DNA from: Chlamydiales bacterium
Lineage (GTDB): Bacteria; Chlamydiota; Chlamydiia; Chlamydiales; FEN-1388
Length of the DNA: 14,715 bases
Assembly: GCA_021372185.1 (NCBI GenBank)
Contig: JAJFUY010000234.1
Location: 1 to 14,715 of the forward strand
Reading direction: 5' to 3'
The position numbers and the translations under genes were made by a program. This document shows positions 1 through 6,530 of the stretch, one piece after another. How positions within the stretch are numbered: position 1 is the first letter of the stretch; every line of letters begins with the position of its first letter. Under the pieces are notes generated by a model. The model had not been told where the DNA came from. It ran no database searches and saw only the letters and a list, made by a program, of their open reading frames with translations.

Positions 1-220
1 GGGCCGTAGGTCCACAGTCATCATTAGCCCACAATGTAGCGCCGTTAGGTGCAAATTGTGGGACCAGTATAAAAAAAATAGTGGAGCCACGCGCGTGGCG
101 AATAAATCAAAATAATGAGTCGCCACATGCGTGGCTCAAAATATTCATTATCACTGATTCCCACAGTTTGCACCTGCGGCGCTGCACAGTGGGCTAATAA
201 TGATCGTGGACCTACGGCCC
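1..220. repeat. composite palindromic element, copy 1
   Basis: The two ends are near-perfect inverted complements: gggccgtaggtccac at 1-15 pairs with gtggacctacggccc at 206-220. Pairing continues inward through the whole unit to a short centre near 100-120. Each arm also holds three self-complementary hairpins. On the left these are H1 1-13 (gggcc/ggtcc), H2 39-52 (gcgcc/ggtgc, extended by cccacaat 28-35 and attgtggg 55-62) and H3 86-99 (gccac/gtggc). Their mirrored partners are at 122-135, 170-182 and 208-220. The element lies 3' of the minus-strand gene ending at 312. No transposase is encoded inside. Its left end coincides with the window edge, so it may extend further. It belongs to the same family as the elements at 6269-6488 and 14517-14715. 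Confidence 0.93.
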
Positions 221-256
221 ACTAATTTGTTTATTTTTCTAAAGTAGAAAGCTTAA

Positions 257-309
257 TTAATCGGTTAATCGATTAATAATCAACAAAATTAATCGGTTGA
301 TCGATTGAT
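257..309. repeat. tandem near-palindromic 21-mer pair
   Basis: Two direct copies of attaatcggttRatcgattR (R = a in the left copy, g in the right) lie at 257-277 and 289-309, offset by 32 bases, which is about three helical turns. The 16-base core (259-274 and 291-306) is itself close to a dyad, so the copies can be read as direct or inverted repeats. They lie just beyond the stop of the 114-residue gene. They could be a weak transcription end for that operon or paired protein-binding sites. The sequence does not decide between these. Confidence 0.7.
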
Positions 310-311
310 TT

Positions 312-656
312 TTAGAGAAAGTTATCGGGGGTAGGGAGTTGAATGGAGAAGTGGAGGAAGAGGGTGCCGGGTGGGATGGTGGCGTGGTTCATGACGTATA
401 TTTGGCTTTGGAAGATTTTTAGGCCGAGTTTGTGGGCTTTTTGTTTTATGTCAGTGATGTGGATGATTTTTCCGTTGTAGGTTGTTTGATTGTTGGTACA
501 TTCAAAGGATACTTGGCCAGTTGTGAGGAGTTCTTGTACTGCTTCTTGAATAGCTGAATCCTTGCGGCGAATTATTGTAGGGCAGCTTTTACTTTTGATG
601 GGTGTTGGAAAAAATGGCCCGAAAGGTCGGTCTACAGTTACGCTAGACATGTGCAT
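312..656 (-). CDS. hypothetical 114-residue protein
   Basis: I do not recognise this small protein. It has no signal peptide or membrane segment. The N-terminal third is rich in Pro, Phe and basic residues (residues 9-34, around RPFGPFFPTP). A predicted helix spans about 35-46. The rest, roughly 47-114, looks like a compact alternating strand/helix fold with several beta-prone stretches (QVSFECT, KIIHITD, QIYVMN, LFLHFSIQL). The ATG at 656 has no clear Shine-Dalgarno site. A second in-frame ATG two codons later (650) has a weak GGGA five bases upstream, so the true product may be 112 residues. The gene follows the 1770-residue gene on the same strand after 61 bases with no terminator-like hairpin in the gap, so co-transcription is likely. 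Its AT/GC texture resembles its neighbours. Existence as a gene is likely; function is unknown. Confidence 0.62.
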   Translation of the reverse strand: MHMSSVTVDRPFGPFFPTPIKSKSCPTIIRRKDSAIQEAVQELLTTGQVSFECTNNQTTYNGKIIHITDIKQKAHKLGLKIFQSQIYVMNHATIPPGTLFLHFSIQLPTPDNFL

Positions 657-717
657 CCCGCAGTTTATATGTATTTTCTGAATCTACTCTAGCGATAAAT
701 AAAAATCAAATGCCCAT

Positions 718-3700
718 TTACATAATGATATCGATGATGTTTTTGCCGTTTAGGTAAGCGGCGGTGCTTTTTGAGATGGCGCCACTTAAGGAGCTTGGGG
801 CCATTCCTGTATCATTAAACGTGGCCTTTAGATTTTCTGTGAGCTCCTCTTGGAGCTTTTTTCGTTGAGCTTCTATTATGTTAAAGCTGGTTGATGGAGT
901 AAAGTTTACAAATGACCAGATGGCTCTTCGTAATTTGTCATCAGATGCGGAGCTACTTACAAAGTTGTAGATTCTGTTGCGAAGTGAAAAGCGCATCGCA
1001 AGGCTTGTCACAGCTCGTACTACTACAGATTTTATCCACTTAAATGGTCCCCAGAGTTTTTCTCTTTTTACCGCTTGGCCTGCTTGGTATACGGCTGTAG
1101 CCTGTATTGATCGTTTAAACTCTGCCTCTAGTAGTTTGGGGTTTAGGGTGCCGGCTTTATGCTCAGCTCTCATCTTTTCAACATGTAAGAGACGTTTTTG
1201 GATCTCTTTTTTGTTGCCAGTAGATTGTGGGATGATGCGCTCTAATAAGAAAAGCTGGCGTGTTGTGGGCTCTGTAAGCTCATTTAGCACATTACTTAGT
1301 GCTATATTTACTTTATCCCACACCAGGTTTTTGACGATGTCTGGTACAAGTAGGTCATCTTTGCCGTTTGGAAAGATCTTTTTAAGGAGAGTAACAGTAG
1401 TAAGGGCAGCAAAATTTTCGTTATTGGGCATGTCGCTACGAGGCTGGGCATCACTTTGCAAGCCAGGAAGGGCCGCAACAAGGCCTTGGCTTACATACTG
1501 CTCTGTCAGCATGCCTTGACTTTGGAGATTGCGTACAATTTGGCTCACTGTTGCATCAACGTAATTTTGCATAGCAGGTGTGAGAGTAGCATTATTTCCG
1601 GGCGCAAGAGTTTGTAGCAGTGAGCGTTCAATTTCTCTCACAACTTCTTTAAAGCCTAAGAGGCCATTTGTTGAAGTTTCTTCAGTTTGGCTAAGGAGAA
1701 ATTGTTTGACCCAGCTTCTAGTTCGGGTAACGTCTTTATCGTTTGTTGCCTCAGCCAGTTCCTTAACCACATTTTGCTGCACAGTATCTATCTGAGTAAC
1801 GTATGGCTCCATAAACCATTTTACAAGTTTTTCGTGGGTGATGGCTTTTTTCAAGAAGTCTGGGAGCAGGTCTTTAAGCTTAGCTTCTGGTAGCAAGAGT
1901 TTTAGCCACTCTTCGCCTTTTTTAGGGTCCTTGCCAAGGGCTACAAGTTGGGCCGCTACTTCCATAACACGAACTTGTGGGCTTTCACCATTAACAGGAG
2001 CCAGTACCTGCTGTAAAATCATGTAGACAATGCTGTGAAGGGCGCTTTTAATGATTGGGCCAATTTTAGGGTCTAAAATAGCAGATTTTATGAGGTTGTC
2101 GATGAATGGTGGAAAAGCCTTTGAAAGGGGTTCAGCAAGCTCAGCTTGTTCATTAAGAGAGCTATCAAGCCCCGTCATGATATCATCTACAAATGACTTC
2201 ATGCCAGGAAGAGACTCTACATAGGCTTTGGCCTCTTTTCCTTGAAGGTTGATTTTGAGCTCAGATACTCGTAGCTGCTCGATAATTTCGGCTAGTTCCT
2301 TTTTTACCACTTTTTGGATGAAGACTTTGCCTATAGGTGTGTCGTGAACTGATTGTGGGACGCAAGCTTTTAGTAAAAGATCAGCTGTCGTGATGTTATG
2401 GGCATTACCCTTAGTGTAGCTATCAATGAGCGTTTGAGCTTTTTGGATAACAGTCTGGTGTTCATCTGTAGCTAAATGATTGACAATGATCATGATGATA
2501 TCGTTAATGGCAGTATCGCGAATGTTGCCAATCTTTGTCTTGTCTGTAAAGAAGGCTTTTATGATGTTGTCAATAAAGCTAGGGAGCGCTTTTGTGAAGG
2601 GCTCTTGTGAGGTACCGATATCTTTGAGTAACACTTGAACATTTTTTACAAAGTATTCTTTGGCAAATGCCTCTAAGCCTGCCAAAGCTTTTACTTTGGC
2701 CGGGTCAGTATCAATGAAGTTATTATGAGCCGCTGTAGCTTCTATCTGAAGGGTTTTTTGTGTGTTGTGGACCATTTCATAGGCAGTGGATGCAAAATGA
2801 GCAACACGCTCTTTTGTAAGCACGGTTCGTAAAAATTCTGGCACTTGTGCATTCCACGCATCTGCTGTAAAGAGTGCGTCAAGTGACTTTTTGGCCGTTA
2901 CCCAGTAGGCAAGTTTGATGTTCTGGTCTTGTTTGTATTTTCCACCGGTAGCTACAAAGGCTTTTATATCTTCTGGGGTAATGCCTAACTCTTTTAATTG
3001 TTCAATGGCTCTCTCTAGGGCTTTTTTCTCATCTAGTGGGGGGGATTCCTTTTCTAATTTTTCATTATCAGCAATTTGCTTATTGAGTGTTAAAAACACC
3101 TTCTCGGCGTTGTTTGCTACAGGTTCTAGTAGACGGATCATGTTTGCGGGGATAGCGTCTTTGCTGCCGCCTGAAAGAGTTTCGGCATACTGTACAAGGA
3201 AGCCAGCTGCGCTATAGTAGATGTTAGTAGTAAAGTTATTTAACAGCGCTTTATCAGAGTTAAAGATAAGGGAGACCACACCTTGAATCCATGTCTTATC
3301 TTTAGTGCTAGAAGGGTCTTTTGCAAAGTAGTCTCCAACTTGTTTTTCGACAAAGTTTTTGAGGTCATCTACCATAGCATTGTCTTTTGTAGCTATCATC
3401 TCTTTCATGCTGCTAGAGTAGTCATAGGCATTTTGGATGTAGTCAAAGGCAAAATTAGCCAGTATTTCATCTACCTTCAATGCGGCAAATTGTGGCGGAA
3501 TGAGTTTTTCTAGCAAGCCCTTTGGCAACAGCTTTGAAACGAGGTTGTTTGAGGTTTGATGGAGCAGCACACTTTCGATGTTTATGGGTTTGTGTGGGGC
3601 AATATCATGCTTTTTGCGGTATGCTTCGATGACATCTTTTGTGATGCCGTTTTCTTGTAGCCATGCGTCTTTATCGGCGGCGGCTTTATAGCTATCAACT

Positions 3701-6030
3701 TTCTCGAAGCCTGTTTGTGAGGTGCGTACAATCTCTAGCAAAAATTCTGCAGTTCTTTGTTCAGAGGTTTGTGTTTCAGTTGGGTTTACATGGTAGGCAA
3801 TGAAGGCTTCAGCTACTTTAGGGATGACATTTTCTACAAATTTCTGAAGGTTTTTACCGCGTAATAGGTGTGCTTTAAGCTTATCAAAACTAGAGCCTTC
3901 CTCAGATACCGGCTCTTTGATCTTGTCCATTAGTTTTTTGGTTAAAGAATCAAGCATACCTTTTAGTTGAGGCTCTTTAAGTTTAAGCGAGTCATCATCT
4001 GGCAGAGTGATGGCTTGAGATGATAGGCCTTTTAAATAGCCGGACATAAAGTCACTCAAAGAGTTCCATAGATTGACTTTACCAAGTGATGGAGGAAGTA
4101 TTTTATCAAACTGCTCTTTGGATATAATGGTTTCAAGTATGCTACGAGCCTTTTTAGCCATATAAAGTTTTTCGTATGTGGCATTAAGGTTTTCTGGCAG
4201 CAAGGCACCCTCTTCTAGTTTTACTTCTAGCTCGGTTGCAAGTTGCTTACTTGCTGCAAGTTTCACAGCGGGCTCCATGGTCTTCGCGTTTTGGAGCTCA
4301 ACTGTAGCATCTTGGCCTTGCTGAAATAGTGAGTCTATAATTTGGGCAATGGCCTGTTCTGGGTTTGCAAGGCCGTTTTGGCGGGCTACTGCGTCTTTTA
4401 TAATTATAGTGATAACGTTTCTTAGCTGCGAGTCGATATAATTTTTTGCAGCAGAACTTTGCACATCTGGTTTTATTGCAGAGCAGATGAGGTCATCAAC
4501 AAAGGGTATGCCTGATGGAGTAAAGGTTTTAGCTTCTGCTTTTGTTTCTAAAAAGCCGCGTGCCATACCAAGGGCTTGATCTATCCAGCCAGCAATTTCT
4601 TTGCCACCATTGGTGTTAAGGGCCTCTCTTGCTTCAGAGCCTAAGCGCTCTATCACATCAGATTGGGTAATAAGCTCTACAATATAAGGGGAGATGTAGG
4701 CGTAAATTTGGTTAAAGACGCTTTGTGGAGGAAGAAACGGCGGTAGAAGTGCTTTTAGTTTTTCTGGGTTTAGCTCTTTTCCCAAGATTTTTTCTAGGGC
4801 TATAAACCCTTGAATCGATTTAGCAAGTGTCTTGTATTCTGTGAGCATTTCTGGCGTTATAACTTTAGTCTTTTTCATGGCATCTAACGCTTTTTTGATG
4901 TCAGCATGATGGTGGCTTCTTTGGGGGGAGTCCTGCCATTGCTCAAGCTGTGATTTGAGGGTGGCGGGTGTCATAGCGTCAATCTGCTGTAAAAAGAGAT
5001 GCGTTTCTGGGAGGGTGCGTGCGGCTTGTGAGCGGATATTTTCGGCAAATTCAATCTGGCGCTCTTCTTGGGTTTGGCCTTTTTTGCAGTCAAAAATTGA
5101 AGCGTACACGGCTCCAAGGCTTGATTTCAAATTGGTCATCAGCCAGCTTCTGGCATCTTGTAACAGCGCTTTGTCTTCTTCGCGCTCAAAATTGCCTTTT
5201 ATGAGTCTCATCAAAAATTTGTTTACAAAGGTGTTTGATGCTTCATCAAAGCCAGGAATGGTAATATCAATGGGTGAGACCTCTTTTGAGCTTGAGTCAA
5301 TTTTGTTGATAATTCCATTAATAAAGGCCTGCGCTCCTTGAGCTTCAGATTCTTCTGTGGGCACAAAAGCAGCGGTGCGGTTTAGCGAGGCATAAATGCC
5401 TTCTAGTTTAATGGCAAATAAGTCGGTTAGACCCTCCCAAGTGAGGTCTTGTCCGGCCATTTTACTGATGCCTCTCCCAATAAGTGTGCCTTGAAAGACA
5501 TCTTTTAAGACTTTGGGCAGTTTTTCGTCGTAAATGCCTTTGGTAAATGCGGCGTTGAGTAGGTCGTTGGCAATATTTTTAAAGTGAGTTTTGGGGTCAA
5601 CGTCTTGTCTTTCAAATTCAACTTTTACTTTCTTAAAGAGATTGCTTAAAAAGTGATCGGCGATCTGGTCATCGGTTAAATCCTCATCACCTAGGCCTTC
5701 TAGCACCAAAGTAGAAAATATTTGGTTAGTTAAGTCATTGATAGCCTGATTGATAAGTTCTTTACTGCCCTCAATATTGACCTTTTCTTTGGCCTGGGCA
5801 AGGATAACATTGGTAATTTGATTAGAGAGGTCTTTTAATACCCCGCCGCAGCTAGAATTGAGTACTTTAATCTGTCTTTCAGTGAGGGTATTTTCATGGG
5901 CAAGCATATGTCCAATAACGGCATTTTTGGCTTTTCCGATCAGGCCGCCAAACCAGCCTGTTTGCGCAGCAGGCGCAAGTGGTTGATTCTGTGGTGCTTG
6001 CGAATTTGGGTTGATGCCGCTAGACTGCAT
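718..6030 (-). CDS. giant repetitive helical protein, function unknown
   Basis: This is a 1770-residue protein of no family I recognise. The ATG at 6030 follows GAGG at seven-base spacing. There is no signal peptide. Residues 1-25 are rich in Gln, Asn, Pro and Ala and look disordered; 25-42 (GWFGGLIGKAKNAVIGHM) could be an amphipathic helix. The body is almost wholly helical and built of about eight degenerate units of 150-220 residues. Each unit has a 'B' segment like LLPDFLKKAITHEKLVKWF (near 171, 425, 641, 840, 1059, 1218, 1385, 1549) and a later 'A' segment like ALPSFIDNIIKAFF or AFPPFIDNLIKSAIL (near 256, 503, 715, 914, 1148, 1305, 1459). A basic, aromatic, hydrophobic segment at 1655-1690 (including WGPFKWIKSVVVRAV) may bind membranes. 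It is probably cytoplasmic or delivered to a host; a secreted effector or scaffold role is inference only. It is likely co-transcribed with the downstream small gene. Confidence 0.9.
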   Translation of the reverse strand: MQSSGINPNSQAPQNQPLAPAAQTGWFGGLIGKAKNAVIGHMLAHENTLTERQIKVLNSSCGGVLKDLSNQITNVILAQAKEKVNIEGSKELINQAINDLTNQIFSTLVLEGLGDEDLTDDQIADHFLSNLFKKVKVEFERQDVDPKTHFKNIANDLLNAAFTKGIYDEKLPKVLKDVFQGTLIGRGISKMAGQDLTWEGLTDLFAIKLEGIYASLNRTAAFVPTEESEAQGAQAFINGIINKIDSSSKEVSPIDITIPGFDEASNTFVNKFLMRLIKGNFEREEDKALLQDARSWLMTNLKSSLGAVYASIFDCKKGQTQEERQIEFAENIRSQAARTLPETHLFLQQIDAMTPATLKSQLEQWQDSPQRSHHHADIKKALDAMKKTKVITPEMLTEYKTLAKSIQGFIALEKILGKELNPEKLKALLPPFLPPQSVFNQIYAYISPYIVELITQSDVIERLGSEAREALNTNGGKEIAGWIDQALGMARGFLETKAEAKTFTPSGIPFVDDLICSAIKPDVQSSAAKNYIDSQLRNVITIIIKDAVARQNGLANPEQAIAQIIDSLFQQGQDATVELQNAKTMEPAVKLAASKQLATELEVKLEEGALLPENLNATYEKLYMAKKARSILETIISKEQFDKILPPSLGKVNLWNSLSDFMSGYLKGLSSQAITLPDDDSLKLKEPQLKGMLDSLTKKLMDKIKEPVSEEGSSFDKLKAHLLRGKNLQKFVENVIPKVAEAFIAYHVNPTETQTSEQRTAEFLLEIVRTSQTGFEKVDSYKAAADKDAWLQENGITKDVIEAYRKKHDIAPHKPINIESVLLHQTSNNLVSKLLPKGLLEKLIPPQFAALKVDEILANFAFDYIQNAYDYSSSMKEMIATKDNAMVDDLKNFVEKQVGDYFAKDPSSTKDKTWIQGVVSLIFNSDKALLNNFTTNIYYSAAGFLVQYAETLSGGSKDAIPANMIRLLEPVANNAEKVFLTLNKQIADNEKLEKESPPLDEKKALERAIEQLKELGITPEDIKAFVATGGKYKQDQNIKLAYWVTAKKSLDALFTADAWNAQVPEFLRTVLTKERVAHFASTAYEMVHNTQKTLQIEATAAHNNFIDTDPAKVKALAGLEAFAKEYFVKNVQVLLKDIGTSQEPFTKALPSFIDNIIKAFFTDKTKIGNIRDTAINDIIMIIVNHLATDEHQTVIQKAQTLIDSYTKGNAHNITTADLLLKACVPQSVHDTPIGKVFIQKVVKKELAEIIEQLRVSELKINLQGKEAKAYVESLPGMKSFVDDIMTGLDSSLNEQAELAEPLSKAFPPFIDNLIKSAILDPKIGPIIKSALHSIVYMILQQVLAPVNGESPQVRVMEVAAQLVALGKDPKKGEEWLKLLLPEAKLKDLLPDFLKKAITHEKLVKWFMEPYVTQIDTVQQNVVKELAEATNDKDVTRTRSWVKQFLLSQTEETSTNGLLGFKEVVREIERSLLQTLAPGNNATLTPAMQNYVDATVSQIVRNLQSQGMLTEQYVSQGLVAALPGLQSDAQPRSDMPNNENFAALTTVTLLKKIFPNGKDDLLVPDIVKNLVWDKVNIALSNVLNELTEPTTRQLFLLERIIPQSTGNKKEIQKRLLHVEKMRAEHKAGTLNPKLLEAEFKRSIQATAVYQAGQAVKREKLWGPFKWIKSVVVRAVTSLAMRFSLRNRIYNFVSSSASDDKLRRAIWSFVNFTPSTSFNIIEAQRKKLQEELTENLKATFNDTGMAPSSLSGAISKSTAAYLNGKNIIDIIM

Positions 6031-6057
6031 AGATATGCCTCATAAGTTTATAACCCT

Positions 6058-6063
6058 ATTATC
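6058..6063 (-). promoter_or_regulatory. possible -10 box of the giant repeat gene
   Basis: On the minus strand this reads GATAAT, five of six matches to TATAAT, 27 bases before the ATG at 6030. No convincing -35 box lies 16-18 bases upstream, where the sequence is TTTAAT. It is a tentative promoter, offered because the gene begins a separate block after the palindromic element and needs a start of its own. Confidence 0.25.
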
Positions 6064-6113
6064 ACTCACAAATCATTAAAATTAAACCAAAAACATAAAC
6101 TTTATTATTAAGA

Positions 6114-6148
6114 TTTCATTAATTTCATTATTAACGAAATTAAGTGAA
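6114..6148. promoter_or_regulatory. AT-rich dyad upstream of the giant repeat gene
   Basis: ttaatttc (6118-6125) and gaaattaa (6135-6142) form an eight-base perfect stem around a nine-base loop. The stem extends outward through ttca and tgaa with one bulged base. The left side also carries a direct repeat of atttcatta (6113-6121 and 6122-6130). It lies about 85-120 bases upstream of the start codon, upstream of the weak -10. It could be an operator or merely AT-rich sequence. Confidence 0.35.
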
Positions 6149-6161
6149 TTAATGGCTAAGT

Positions 6162-6190
6162 GATTTGTGTGCTGTAGGTGCTGAGTTATT
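6162..6190 (+). repeat. degenerate solo fragment of the palindromic family
   Basis: The stretch atttgtgtgctgtaggtgct (from 6163), followed by gagttatt, closely resembles the left edge of the full element 100 bases downstream, where aatttgtgtgccgcaggta (from 6263) is followed by cacc and ttatt. No matching right arm is present, and the local stem (gtgct/ggtgc) has lost pairing. It looks like a decayed, isolated end of one arm. Confidence 0.55.
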
Positions 6191-6268
6191 CCCCATAGAT
6201 GCTGTGAAAAATAGAATTTGTAAAAGACATGTCAAACGAATTCGGGCTCAAGAAAGTAAACTAATTTG

Positions 6269-6488
6269 TGTGCCGCAGGTACACCTTATTATTAGCCCAT
6301 TAGTGTAGCGCCGGAGGTGCAAACTATGGGAACATTCGGAAAAAAACAGCAGAGCCACGCATGTGGCGGCTGAATCTTAATATTCTAGCCGCCACATGCG
6401 TGGCTCGATATATTAATTAACATGGTTCCCACGGTTTGGCCCTGCGGGCCTTCACCATGGGCTAATAATATATTGTACCTGCGGCACA
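6269..6488. repeat. composite palindromic element, copy 2
   Basis: Outer arms tgtgccgcaggtaca (6269-6283) and tgtacctgcggcaca (6474-6488) are inverted complements, followed inside by ttattattagccca against tgggctaataata. Six local hairpins occur in mirrored order: H1 6269-6283, H2 6308-6320 (gcgcc/ggtgc, with flanking cccat/atggg pairs), H3 6354-6367 (gccac/gtggc), H3' 6391-6404, H2' 6438-6450 (ggccc/gggcc, perfect) and H1' 6474-6488. H2 and H2' have different stems, yet each pairs with itself. The element sits 42 bases beyond the stop of the 584-residue gene and about 240 bases upstream of the next gene. Transcribed from that gene, it would form a very stable RNA structure and could end or insulate the transcript. 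The rest of the gap 6031-6530 holds only the dyad and the solo fragment listed separately. Confidence 0.93.
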
Positions 6489-6530
6489 AATAATAAAAAA
6501 CAATTCGGCTTGAAACAATAAAATGCGTTA

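Noticed and set aside
1..220. CRISPR array or tRNA-like gene
   Set aside because: There are no regularly spaced direct repeats with unique spacers, and the hairpins do not form a cloverleaf with conserved tRNA bases. The structure is a mirrored palindrome.
977..1519. Plus-strand open frame of 180 codons, and similar ones inside the large minus-strand genes
   Set aside because: They are antisense shadows of the long minus-strand coding regions. They lack ribosome sites and have Ser/Leu/Cys/Arg-heavy composition typical of the reverse frame of an AT-rich gene.
6237..6516. Target-site duplication around element copy 2 (gaattcgggct versus aattcggct)
   Set aside because: The matching words lie at different distances from the element ends and are not flush with them, so they are not a clear duplication.
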